A stretch of 51,348 bases of DNA, taken from the NCBI GenBank assembly GCA_900095095.1, contig FMBT01000560.1, positions 1 to 51,348 on the forward strand. The letters are read 5' to 3'. Under the pieces are notes generated by a model. That model was given only the letters and a program-made list of their open reading frames with translations. It was not told the origin of the DNA and searched no databases. This DNA is from Fragilariopsis cylindrus CCMP1102. Lineage: Eukaryota; Bacillariophyta; Bacillariophyceae; Bacillariales; Bacillariaceae. A program made the position numbers and the translations under genes. Of this stretch, positions 32,671 through 43,139 are shown piece after piece. How positions within the stretch are numbered: the stretch's first letter is position 1; every line of letters begins with the position of its first letter.

Positions 32671-34376
32671 ATGGCTCATTTGCATTACTATCGCGAAACT
32701 CCAGGAGGTGGAACACAAAATAAAAGAAGTAGACTGTCAAACAACAGCAACAACAACAGCATCATTAGCAGTAGCAGTCGAAAGAATAATAGTGATAGTA
32801 GTAATAATAATGAATATTGTCAGGCTGTTGGAAATAACTCATCCAAGCCTCCACCTACTACTGTCGTCAAAATTCCTTTATTATCCATTTCTGGATTATT
32901 ACAACAGGATGTTTGTGATGCAACATTACAACGAATCCATACAGAATTTCTTCCAATTATTCAAAAAAGAAATTATAATATTAAATCAATTAGTGAAATG
33001 TGTTGTTGTAAGGATGGATTGACAGGTAGTCGTATCATGGGAAACAATGTCTGGGGATACAATTCGATGACCACAACAACTCGTGGTAGTCGTGGTGGTA
33101 GTGGTAATAATAATACAAGCAGACGACAATCATGTTCATCCTCACGAATACATTTACGATTACGAGATCCGCGCACACATACACGATTCTTATCATGGGA
33201 AGATGTTGCTGGGACGATGGCACATGAAATGGCACATTGTGTCTATCAGAATCATGATAAAAACTTTTTCAAATTAATGGAAGAAATATTGGAGGAACAT
33301 TTTCAGAATCAAATTATTTATGGCACACATACTACTACTATCGCTGGTCCACGCGGTAGCGTTGGCGGCAATATAACATCATCATCATCATCAATTCCAG
33401 AAAGTGGTGGGCATAAGCTAGGTCGAGGAATCAGTAGTAGTACAGCTAGTACAGGTAGTAAGAATCGTAGTCGTTTGGTCCATGAATTAAGTGGTGGAGG
33501 ATATAAGTTAGGGGGAGGAAATACTACTACTAACAATACTACTACTACTGTTACTGGTTTGAATTTAAATCGAGATCAATTACGACAACGGATGGTACAA
33601 GCAGCAGAAGCACGAAAACGTCAAATGGCACACCTACGATGGAGGATTGAACGATCATCAAAGGAATCGTCATGCGTCATTGATTTGTGCGACAGTGATA
33701 ATGATAATGAAGATGACGTTGAAGTTGAAGAAAAATATAAAGATGATAGGGAAGAAATATATAAAAACAAAGGCGAAAAGAAGAAGGAAGAAACTGGAAA
33801 TGATGATAATATTATTATTATTGTTGACGATGGTGACGAGGATGATATTAACGATAACGATAACGATGAAGAGAAAAAACCATCTAATAATAATTCAAAT
33901 ACTAAAGAAAATCGTAGTAGCAGCAGCAGTAGCAGCAGCAGCAGCAGTAGTGGTAAACAAGAAATCCATTCCTACCACAAGAATCGTACACAACAGACGA
34001 AAAACAAGAAACAACAACGATCAATTGTAACCATCGATAATGATAATGATATTGATAAAAGTGAAAAGGAACAGGAAGACGATAGCCGTCGTAACAACAA
34101 AATCAAAAAAGCACGACGTAAAGTAGATAATAATGATGTTATTGACCTTACAACAATAGCAACAGCAACAATGGCCTATAATGATATCACTATTTCAAGA
34201 ACCATCACCGCCACTACCACCGCCACTTCACATGCCAAGCATAATCAATCATCGAATACTATTAATACTAATAGTAATAACGATAATAAATGGTCTTGTG
34301 GACGTTGTACATTCAAAATGATTTCCTTCAAAATAAACGTTGTCAAATATGTAACGAATCAAAAGGATTATTTTGA
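32671..34376 (+). CDS. Wss1-like WLM-domain metalloprotease with SUMO-interacting motifs and RanBP2 zinc finger
   Basis: Likely DNA-protein-crosslink protease of the Wss1/SPRTN type. The WLM domain covers residues ~65-230: IHLRLRDPRTHTRFLSWEDV leads into the zinc site HEMAH (185-189) with a third ligand in NHDKNFFKLM. Two SUMO-interacting motifs follow: VIDLCDSD (336-343) and VIDLTT (490-495). A further hydrophobic-acidic stretch (IIIIVDDGDED) lies between them and could be a third. Such motifs target yeast Wss1 to sumoylated proteins. A C-terminal RanBP2-type finger starts with WSCGRCTF. One base is missing in the A4 run 34315-34318; with it the finger completes as NDFLQNKRCQICNES and the frame stops at 34376, otherwise at 34383. 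Ser/Gly/Asn/Thr inserts swell the protein to ~570 residues. The nucleus is the likely location. Confidence 0.8.
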
Positions 34377-34383
34377 TTCATAA

Positions 34384-35003
34384 TAATAATAGTAATAATA
34401 AACTGGCCTCTTATTAAAAGTTAATTGAATTGAATCATCTTTATCATCCACTTCCCTGCGAATGACCGGTCCAAGTGGAGCGAATACCGTTTTCGTGACA
34501 CCTTCTTTGCAGTACCTGTGAAGCGACGGATTTTGTGGCAGCCTCCTTTTCCTTCTCCGCTCTTTTTCGACGACTTCGAATCCTTCACACGCTTTGGAAA
34601 CTTTACAAGGGCTGTTACCTTCACTAATCTCTGTTCTTGTGAATGGCTGAGTTCGGTACTTCTCTTTAGTCTCTTTGTAGCAATCAATTACAAGATCAAT
34701 CCCTGTCTCGACTCCACGTTCGGCGGTCGATCGAAAATGAGTATCCTTTTTAATCTACTATTGAAGCATTACCAAAATAAAGTAGTACTGTCACATTCGA
34801 TTATAGAGAAGGTTGAGTACGGATTTTCGTTGATAACTAGAGAAACAAATGTTTTCGAAATTCTAGGGATTTGATACTGTAGATAGGTAACGAGGATATG
34901 TGTATTGTGTATTAAAAGGAATCTGTAATAAAAACATTATGGTTTCTTGACGTTTAGGTACTATAATTGTAATTTCCTTCTGATGGTAAAACTGATTCAT
35001 TTT
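34384..35003. other. Intergenic, no supported gene
   Basis: A basic minus-strand frame (34421-34687) is open for 88 codons but has no ATG and no similarity that I recognise. Confidence 0.4.
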
Positions 35004-35330
35004 GTTTTATTTCCGTCCTCTTGCTTGATCGTGTGATACTGTAGTACAGCGTCAATGTGAGCTGTAGTATACCGTATCATAGTTGAATTCTCCTTCCAGG
35101 CACGGCATAATGATGTACCTGTCATCGAATAAGAATAATCAAGTTATGAATTTCGGTGGGGAAAAGAGCATAGTAAAGAAACAATGTTTCTATCTCTCTC
35201 CAATATATTTAAACCACGAACATTCCATCCAAACAAATTATGTGTCTGGAAGGAGAATTCAGCTGTGATACGGCTTACTACAGCAGACGCTGTAGTATCA
35301 CACGATCAAGCAAGAGGACGGAAATAAAAC
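35004..35330. mobile_element. MITE-like element with ~85-95-bp terminal inverted repeats
   Basis: The left arm 35004-35099 (starts gttttatttccgtcctcttg, ends gaattctccttccag) is repeated in inverse orientation at 35246-35330, nearly perfectly at the outer ~35 bp and inner ~20 bp. The middle of each arm differs by a small indel. The ~146-bp centre is not coding. The arms could form a long hairpin. No transposase is present, so this would be a non-autonomous element or a solitary foldback. No target-site duplication is obvious in the immediate flanks. Confidence 0.7.
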
Positions 35331-35454
35331 TACGAAGAAAAATCTTACCATGAAAAAGAGCTCACCATTTAATTTCGGTTTGGAACTATTTTTGTTGGGT
35401 TGTGTGTGATGGGTGATATACAGGGTTCTAGGTGGGGCATTGCGGGGATTGTAA
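35331..35454. other. Short spacer
   Basis: Spacer between the MITE-like element and the 3' end of the BTB gene. Confidence 0.4.
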
Positions 35455-36143
35455 CTAGAATGTTTCAACTTCAATGCAAGGAGCGATGGGGTACGTGGTA
35501 AAGTCGAGCGACTTTAATCTGAGACCGTAACTGTCCAAATACTTACTGAAGCAAGCCCATGTAGTCTTGTTCTCTTGGACGTTTCCTTTTAGAGAGCAGA
35601 CAATGGTACGTATTTCTTCCATCTTTCCTTCGTGGAACTTGATATTCCCCGGACGTCCATGGAAGTCTTTGTAGTCATCATCAGCAACATAAAATGTGAT
35701 ATCCCTCGTTCCCGAGTTCTTATATCTCAAGAAACAATAGTGGGCTAGAGTGTGAAAGTTGACGTCCATTTCCTTCTCTGCAGTAAGAGTGTTGATGTAT
35801 TTCATGGCTTCCCCACCCGTGATGGGGAAAGTGAACACATTAGGATCCACTCCATGGAAACCGTAATAATCTAGATCTTTCAAGATAGCATCCTTTGATA
35901 CCGTGATCGGCAACGCAACTTTTCCGTATCTAATGTAGTCCAAACAGTAGCTGAATCTTTCTCCATCACATTCAATGAACAGGGGTCGTTATGTTCGTCA
36001 TTTAGCCAAGTTTTCGAGATCAATGTTCTCAACATGGAATCGGGGTACTTTTCAATAAGAGATCTTGACACCTCGTAGATCTTTCCACCCACATTGAAAT
36101 GGACAGTAGTGGGGATTTTTGCGTTCGTGTTGGTATCACTCAT
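35455..36143 (-). CDS. BTB/POZ (potassium-channel T1-type) domain protein
   Basis: KCTD-like protein; such T1 domains oligomerise and often recruit cullin-3 ubiquitin ligases. The first ATG in frame is at 36143 (MSDTNTNAK). The T1 domain starts immediately: VHFNVGGKIYEVSRSLIEKYPDSMLRTL. A one-base loss in the G4 run at 35982-35985 (C4 on the coding strand) breaks the frame. After it the domain continues as PLFIECDGERFSYCLDYIRYGK, ALPITVSKDAILKDLDYYG. The C-terminal ~115 residues (HTLAHYCFLRYKNSG ... WACFSKYLDSYG) are unassigned. No signal peptide or membrane segment; cytosol likely. Confidence 0.78.
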
Positions 36144-36523
36144 GATATCGTTGTGATGATAGTAATAGTGATCGACGGCGTCAATAAATGGGTAAAAGTT
36201 GACCAAATAAATGGAACTGAAAGAGTAGAAGTCTCAAATGAACGACAAAGATAATGTTTATCATGCAATAATAGCCATTCATTCGTCTAGGAACTCATTG
36301 CTTACGTTGTCTTCGAGGATTAACTGTTGCTTTTCGGGTTTTCATGCACCTCTGGCGTTGGTTAGTTTTAAGTACTTATAGACAGATAAACAAGCAGACA
36401 GACAGACTAATAGACAGAAGCAACGCTCTCTACTTGATAAAGAATGAGTGCTGGTGTTTAGACAAGTAAAAAAATGAGAGTATCGTCAACGGTCGTATTC
36501 AACACTGTTTCAATACTGATTAG

Positions 36524-36559
<36 letters not shown>

Positions 36560-37009
36560 GTCTTAGACCCACAAAGTATCTTTAGCAGAGGATGATACAT
36601 GCTTGTTGTGTTATTCTAAGACCTAATGGCCTACTCCAATTCTTGTTATGCTAACAAGTCCGACTTGTTAGACTAAACAGTATTTTTTTCTGCCTGATCC
36701 GGGAGACAAGTTTTCAGTTGTATTCGTTTTTTTAATAGTATTCGTTGTGATATCAATTGATATTTAAATTGATGATGCATCGTATTATTGTATTCTTTTT
36801 TCTTGTCTCGTCTCGTACCATAGCTTTACTGCCTCCTCTTCTTGAGCCACTGATTTTTTTGATCGGTATCATCATTATTGTCATTATTTTTCGTCTCTAT
36901 TAAATTAGATTCATGATCGACGTACGACAAGTGATGCATGCTGCTACCTTTACTCTGAATACGGTAGGGTAGCGGACTGTTAGAAGGGTATTTTTTATAG
37001 TAACAACTC
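36144..37009. other. Intergenic with (TA)n and a dispersed repeat
   Basis: A (TA)n tract lies at 36528-36556. A 72-bp sequence at 36656-36727 is a direct repeat of 40500-40568. If the gene at 37010 carries a frameshift, an open frame down to 36826 would be its C-terminus. Confidence 0.6.
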
Positions 37010-37402
37010 CTACCCCGCGATTTTCCTGAGTCGTCGTGCCAAACCCCCGTCATCAAAGCCACCGGTCACTCCAAAGAGACACATTTCACAGGCCGATCGA
37101 ATAAATTTTTCATCCTTTTCTTTATCGTAGCATATTTGAAATGGAAGTTTCGTGGACTGTGATATCTGAATCTTCTTCTTTTCGGAAGAAGTCATATTCT
37201 TTTGTGATTGTTTTTCAAACCATTGTAAGGTGGGCAAAAATTCTCCTTTGCCGTTACAGTAGATACAGTACTTACGACTCAACTGGGCTCGTTCACCGAC
37301 GTAATGGTGTTGGAGATCAATTTTATTCTTGTTCTTTTCTTCCAACGGCGCAAATGTTTTTGCTGCTACACCCTGACTTGTTTTGTTGATGCAGTTTCCC
37401 AT
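37010..37402 (-). CDS. Small unknown protein with two Cys-x-x-Cys pairs
   Basis: 130 residues from a good ATG. MGNC at the N-terminus could be N-myristoylated and palmitoylated, though Asn at position 6 is not ideal. CIYC and CEMC pairs could bind one zinc. The region between is Lys/Ser/Glu-rich. At a G5 run (about 37049-37053) the overlapping frame 36826-37062 would continue with VWHDDSGKSRGRSCYYKKYP and an Asn/Asp-rich tail. With the homopolymer problem seen elsewhere, the real protein may end at 36826. No family recognised. Confidence 0.45.
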   Translation of the reverse strand: MGNCINKTSQGVAAKTFAPLEEKNKNKIDLQHHYVGERAQLSRKYCIYCNGKGEFLPTLQWFEKQSQKNMTSSEKKKIQISQSTKLPFQICYDKEKDEKFIRSACEMCLFGVTGGFDDGGLARRLRKIAG

Positions 37403-38136
37403 TATCCAATAAATTATATTGTTTTATAAATTTAATCAGAAGTGCCTTTTTGTCGTAGGCAAAAGATAGAGTACGAAGTATTTTAAACTTTCTTAATTTT
37501 GGTACAGTACTGTAGGTCAGTTGTTTCACGAATAAAACTTCTTTCCTATTTCGCGCTTCGAGTTTAGCGTAACACACATTCCCGTTTTCGCCCAGTTTCG
37601 CGCTACCAGGGGCATGCGCTTCACTGGGCATAAGTGGGTTCCTAACTTGGTTCAAGTTGGATTGAAAATGATAAAATCGTTCTTTCAATAAATACTACCA
37701 ATAGGTCCATTCGCCATCATCTTATTTGGGTCGAATGGCACCACTATTCGGAAGTATCCACTCTCTCGGATTTATTCGCAGATGACGCAGCTCCAGTTTA
37801 GGGTATAACAAGCGCGGAGAAGGGCAGGCTCAGGTGGCATTCATTCGTTATGTGAAGTTCGGAGGGGAACTCCAACATACTGTATACAATAATACAGTAA
37901 ACAATATTACGCCGAATCTTTGCGGGAAAACCCTTGATCAACAAACAAATTGTACGGCGGATGATAGAATGCACAGAGCTTTCGCAATTTTCACAACTAC
38001 TTTGTTGTAGTGTGCAGTATTACACGACCATCTTCTCAAACATCCATGCAAACACTCTGAAATAGAACAGAAACTGAAACTGAGACATAATCTGAAACAG
38101 CAAACAAACAATAACGAAAGATATTCCCAGTTTTTT
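37403..38136. repeat. Intergenic; right copy of the dispersed inverted repeat
   Basis: 37541-37715 is the reverse complement of 26082-26240 at roughly 80-85 percent identity by eye. It includes the block ccagtgaagcgcatgccc and the adjacent gcgcgaaact unit. No gene is supported in this spacer. Confidence 0.75.
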
Positions 38137-40228
38137 ATGATCTTCAATAGTCGATATTTTGGTGTCGCAACCTTGGCAATAATTAGTTTTGGGACAATAG
38201 GAGCAGCAGACATTATCGATGATTGCCTATCAATGAGTGAGTAACAAAACATCATGGTATTTTTTGGCGCATCATTTGTGCGAACTTGTATTGTACTACA
38301 ATACTGTTGCTTCTGTGTCTTGATTTTGGACATGATCTGTTTGTGCTACGAAACATAATTTGAAAAACTCATCTAAAAATATTGAATTGTTTTCATCCCC
38401 GTACCGTATTCCATACATACGATAATAACAGTGGACTATATATGTTCCGACAATGATTATTCTACTCTTTGCAGCATATTCGCGTCCGAAAGCTTTATGT
38501 ACGACGACGACTTATCATCTAGCAAATGGACACTCTTTGCACCTAACGATGCTGCTTTTGATGACAGTCAATTCGATGACATCGGCCTAGTAGTAGATAA
38601 CATCATCCAATTTCACCTCATAAAAGGGGAAACAATTACGGTTGATGAATTGATCTGCACTGGACTATTAGAAATGGCGTCCGAAGAAGATTCGCGTACC
38701 AAGTGCCAAGGCAACGAAAAGTACCAAACCGGCAAGGGCAATCTCGAAGTAGGAACAGTACCCCGCATCGTTGCACCGGACATTGCGGTTTGCAACGGTA
38801 TCATTCACGGTGTTGACCACCTATTGTTGCCTCAACTTAGTAGTAGCGGTAGTAGTAGCTACGACGACAACGACTACAACGGTGATATCAGCAAAAATAT
38901 CTTGTTCTTGTCTACAACTCAACAGGCTCGTGCCATTCGGGAAGGTATCTTCACAAGCAGGGATTTATTAGAGTTGATGATCGAGCAGATTGATGCTATC
39001 AATCCCATAGTGAATGCCATTGTCACCCTCGATCTGGAGGGGGCAAGATTAGCTGCAGACGTTGCAGATGAACAAATTGCAGCAGGAGCAGTCGTAGGTC
39101 AGTTGCATGGAATTCCTTTCACGGTCAAAGATTTTCTAGAAACGGAAGGGCTTCGTTCTACCGCTGGTGACATCGAAAGGATAGATTATATTGGTATGTA
39201 TGATGCACCCGTCGTGAAGGCCATGAAAGATGCGGGAGCGATCCTCCTCGGGAAGTCGAATACGGCCAAAAATGGATGCTGTGATCAAACAAACAATGAG
39301 GTATTCGGAATTACTTCAAACCCCTGGGATGTAACACGTACTCCGGGTGGCAGTTCTGGTGGCGCAGCAGTAGCAGTTTCAACCGGAATGAGTTCTTTCG
39401 AAATTGGTACGGATAAGGGAGGGTCGATCCGCCAACCGGCATCCTATTGTGGTATTTTTTGGTCATAAACCAACCTACAATATTGTACCTAATTTGGGTT
39501 TCGTAGGTACAGGAGGTATAACACTTTACGGAGATGAAGTTATCTCTGATGTATATGATGATATTAGCTCGTCTGGACCCCTAGCTCGATCAGCAGAGGA
39601 CTTGAAGATGTTGCTCGATTTGATGATGAGCACAGCTCTTTGCCCGTAACACTTCCCGAACCGCCAGATGACATCAAATCATTAAAAGTCGCAGTTTGGC
39701 TAGACGGGACTATTAAATCTTATCCAGTCGAAAGTAAAGTACGCGTGGTCTTAGATACTGCAGTTTCAAATTTGGAAAAATCAGGGGTGTCAGTTGATCG
39801 AAGTGCACGTCCTAATTTTGATCCTATTTCTCTAGAAGAGATCTATAGTTGGGATTTTGACTTGAACCACCCATATAATTCTACGTATGCGGATTGGGCC
39901 TGGAACAATTTTAATCGAAATGCTGTTCGAACAAAGTGGGCGGAATTTTTCAATGATTACGATGCCATTATTGTGCCAGTCTATCCATTTCAACCGCCTC
40001 TTCATAGTAACGAGGTTGATACGGACATGGATGAGTGGGGTCAATGGACAATTTTTGTAGGGATGTCCTATCTTCCTTCTACGGTACCACCAATTGGCTT
40101 GACGGAAGATGGTCTACCTGTTAGTTTTTCAAGTGGTTGGACCTTACGGGGGTGATTATACAACTATTAAGTTAGCTGGGTATATTGCTGAGCTTAATGG
40201 TGGGTACCAACGACCTCCATTGACTTGA
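38137..40228 (+). CDS. Secreted FAS1 (fasciclin)-amidase fusion protein
   Basis: Exon 1 (38137-38236) encodes a signal peptide, MIFNSRYFGVATLAIISFG then TIGAAD. A GTGAGT donor and an AG at 38430-38431 remove a 195-nt intron in phase 1, and the frame continues as MDYICSDNDYSTLC. Residues ~30-170 form a FAS1 adhesion domain (STLCSIF, WTLFAPNDAAFD, GIIHGVDHLLLP). After a Ser/Asp linker comes an amidase-signature hydrolase: Lys in GIPFTVKDF, Ser in TPGGSSGGAAVAV, and Ser in GTDKGGSIRQPA, the Lys-Ser-Ser triad. Three single-base shifts interrupt it, at the T6 run 39455-39460, near 39638-39645 and at the T5 run 40125-40129. Reading through them gives IFGHKPT, LPVTLPEPPDD and VSFQVVGPYGGDYT, the expected conserved end. 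It probably acts outside the cell or in the wall on an unknown amide. Confidence 0.78.
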
Positions 40229-40955
40229 TTCCTTTACCCCTTTTACCTCAAATACGTGTGATCATCATCTTTATATAGTGTAAAAAGAACTGCCTTAGTA
40301 ACAATTCTAGAAAACTTTTTATATTTAACCGTTCTGAGGTGACTCGACTCTTATTGACTAATCATATTGCCTGTTCCTACGATGATTCTTTATATCTAAC
40401 TTTGACCATCTATATCACATCTCAACACACCATTAACAACACACACAATCTCCACCATAAATAAAACTAGTACTATAGGTCCTATTCATTTCTTTGCATA
40501 AGTCCGACTTGTTAGACTAAACAGTTTTTTTCTGCCTGGTCCTGGAGACAAGTTTTCACTTGTATTCGTCGACAACTGATTATTATGTGCAGTACAGTAT
40601 GAACGGAAGATGTTCCAGCATGCTGTGTTTAATAAAATAAAATTTCATTGGCGCGCGAACACAAAATATTTAAATTCTTGGCTCTTCCTGACGAAAATCC
40701 GGTTTCTTCTAGCACATCTACTGCTGCCATTTACTGCCATCTACGCACGCTTTTTGTTATCGTCGAATACAATTTTTAGACGCAACATTATCCGGATCCA
40801 TGCATTGGCTGAGCGTTTCGGAAGGATTTAAATTACAATATATTTTTCTATCATTATCTCTTAGCTAAACTTAGCTAACTAGCTAGTAGTACATACCTGC
40901 ATAGTCTAGCGAAGTCGCACCTTACAAGGCTGACAATCCTATTCGACTCGACACG
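40229..40955. other. Intergenic with a dispersed 70-bp repeat
   Basis: 40500-40568 is a direct copy of 36656-36727. No gene supported. Confidence 0.6.
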
Positions 40956-42701
40956 ATGAAAGATCGCAACGTTGTTCTGCATCATCGAGATAATAAGACG
41001 ATGAGTAGTAGCAGTAGCAGTAGCAGTAGTAGCAGTAGACCAACGTTTGGTACTGCTACTATACCTACAACAACTACAACTGTCACCGCTGCTTCTAAAA
41101 ATAATCACAATCATAGTAATAATAATGATGATGATGATGATGATGATGATGATAATAATAATAGCAAAAAGAAAAAGAAAATTAACAAAAGATACGGCGG
41201 CAAATATCTTGGTATTAGAACATTATTTGTTTTATTTTGGATTGTCTTTCTTCCTTTTGATCGTAATATGATACGACGAGGAATAAGTTCACGATTCCTT
41301 TATCTTGGTAGTAGTAAGTCAAAGAATAATCCATATGGCATGATTGTTGCCGAACATATGAACAGCAACAACAACAACAACAACATGAAAAACAACAACA
41401 ACAACAATGCTAATAGAACTATTGGTCAAAAGATTATCGAACGATCATATTATCATTCATCAGGATATCATGATTTAGTAACCGAATTTTGTCCACCACC
41501 ACCACCATTATCATCATCATTATCAGTACAGGGAGTACAACAACAACCACCATCCACGATACGACAAGATTTTATTCTCAATTGTTTACAGAAAGCGAAA
41601 GTAGAAGGGAATAATCCATCGACAACGTTTTTTAAGAAATGGCCCTGGTGGTTTCGTACGTTGTTACGAGATACAGTACCCAGAGAAACTGGTTTAGGTG
41701 AACCATGGCATATATTACAATTTACAAATGTTGGCAGCTCATCGAATTCGAGTACAACAAGTAGTGATTCAAATTCAAATCGTTCAAATCCTAATTCAAA
41801 TTCTAATTTTAATTCATATATTGATAATGATGACGATAACAATAATCCAAGACTACAACTATGTGTCTACGAAAAGGGTGGTACCAAAAATTGGAAACGA
41901 TTGCAGTGTGCCCATAATCATAATTATGATACGAATCAAACTAATAACATTGATTACAATCAATGTTATCAAAAACAACCACCCTACGATGAACAATTAT
42001 TGACATTGAAATCAAAATCAAACTCAAAATCAATGTCAAAGATAAATACCAAAGATGCAGCAGCAAGTGGTGGTGGTGGTGGTGGTAGAATAAAAAGTGA
42101 TAAAGTGGTATTTTTACGTGATCCATTAGATCGATTTTTATCAGGTTTTTTAGATAAATGTGTCCGAAGACATGATAAGGGTGTGGATCATTGTGAACCT
42201 ATCACAATATTTTCACCATCAGGATCACCCATCGATACAATGTTATGGGACAATCAACGTAAATTTCAAGCCTATGTAGATACATTTCCTTTGAAATGGA
42301 ATATGCACTTTTTTCCACAATCCTTTTATTGTGGTGGATTATATAGGACGATACAAGACTATGACTTTATTGGTACTATGACTGGGAATAAATTTTATGA
42401 TGATCTGAACCGATTACAAAATACATATCCAGGACTGAGTAAAAAGGGTATGGATGATATATTTTATCATTTGAATAGTAATAGTAATAACAATAACAAT
42501 AGTCGCAGAAACAAAAACAATAAGAATAATATAGGAATTGAAACTGGTGCAGCTGGGAAAGTATTAGAATACTATACACCACATACCGTGAAACGTGTCT
42601 TAGAATATTACGCAATTGATTACATTATGTTAAATCTAACTATACCAAAATGGGTAGAAGAAATGTTACAATTAGAAGAAACAGAAGAATACATACTATA
42701 A
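40956..42701 (+). CDS. Golgi-type carbohydrate sulfotransferase (Sulfotransfer_2-like)
   Basis: 581-residue intact ORF; transfers sulfate from PAPS to a glycan. It has a Ser/Asn/Asp-rich cytosolic tail, then one signal-anchor segment (~89-103, TLFVLFWIVFLPF), giving type II topology. The best motif is the 3'-phosphate-binding block KVVFLRDPLDRFLSGF (383-398), with Arg388 and Ser396 as expected. Downstream are MHFFPQSFYCGG and YDFIGTMTG, matching the 'p-Q---C' and 'd-ig--E' pattern of the family. The 5'-PSB loop is not clear and may lie within the Asn/Ser-rich inserts. Acts in the Golgi, probably on cell-wall or secreted sulfated polysaccharide; the sulfatase at 23899 would do the reverse reaction type. 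Confidence 0.8.
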   Translation: MKDRNVVLHHRDNKTMSSSSSSSSSSSRPTFGTATIPTTTTTVTAASKNNHNHSNNNDDDDDDDDDNNNSKKKKKINKRYGGKYLGIRTLFVLFWIVFLPFDRNMIRRGISSRFLYLGSSKSKNNPYGMIVAEHMNSNNNNNNMKNNNNNNANRTIGQKIIERSYYHSSGYHDLVTEFCPPPPPLSSSLSVQGVQQQPPSTIRQDFILNCLQKAKVEGNNPSTTFFKKWPWWFRTLLRDTVPRETGLGEPWHILQFTNVGSSSNSSTTSSDSNSNRSNPNSNSNFNSYIDNDDDNNNPRLQLCVYEKGGTKNWKRLQCAHNHNYDTNQTNNIDYNQCYQKQPPYDEQLLTLKSKSNSKSMSKINTKDAAASGGGGGGRIKSDKVVFLRDPLDRFLSGFLDKCVRRHDKGVDHCEPITIFSPSGSPIDTMLWDNQRKFQAYVDTFPLKWNMHFFPQSFYCGGLYRTIQDYDFIGTMTGNKFYDDLNRLQNTYPGLSKKGMDDIFYHLNSNSNNNNNSRRNKNNKNNIGIETGAAGKVLEYYTPHTVKRVLEYYAIDYIMLNLTIPKWVEEMLQLEETEEYIL

Positions 42702-43139
42702 TAATATGAAATAAAAATATTCATCTTCTCAACGAATTACATTTCCAAAAGAGTTGCCATTGGTGCAGGAAAAGAAATATGAGAGGAACTAAAAGGACGG
42801 ATATCTGAAGTCACTGACGATAAGCATCATAGAATATATAAAAATTATTCAAAGAAAATACCGTGTGATTTTCCCAAAATTTTCGTTGAAGATTTCTTCG
42901 TAATTTATCCGAAGGACGTTGACACATCCTCTCTTTTGTGGAAATACTGACGAAAAACACTCGTCATCTTGTCACACCGAATTATAAACTGGTTACACCT
43001 GTGACGGATTGATTATAGGCGTTGTGCTGTTGTGCCGTTATAGCTAGAATAAAAGATGGCGGATTGATTATAGGCGTTGTGCTGTTGTGCCGTTATAGCT
43101 AGAATAAAAGATGGCGATGATATAACTTTTATTATATTC
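42702..43139. repeat. Intergenic with a 55-bp tandem duplication
   Basis: A 55-bp unit starting cggattgattataggcgttg occurs at 43005-43059 and 43060-43114, essentially identical, so this is a recent duplication. It lies just beyond the 3' end of the phosphodiesterase gene. No gene seen. Confidence 0.9.

Noticed and set aside
34421..34687. Basic 88-codon minus-strand frame
   Set aside because: Preceded directly by a stop and lacking any ATG; no known relative.
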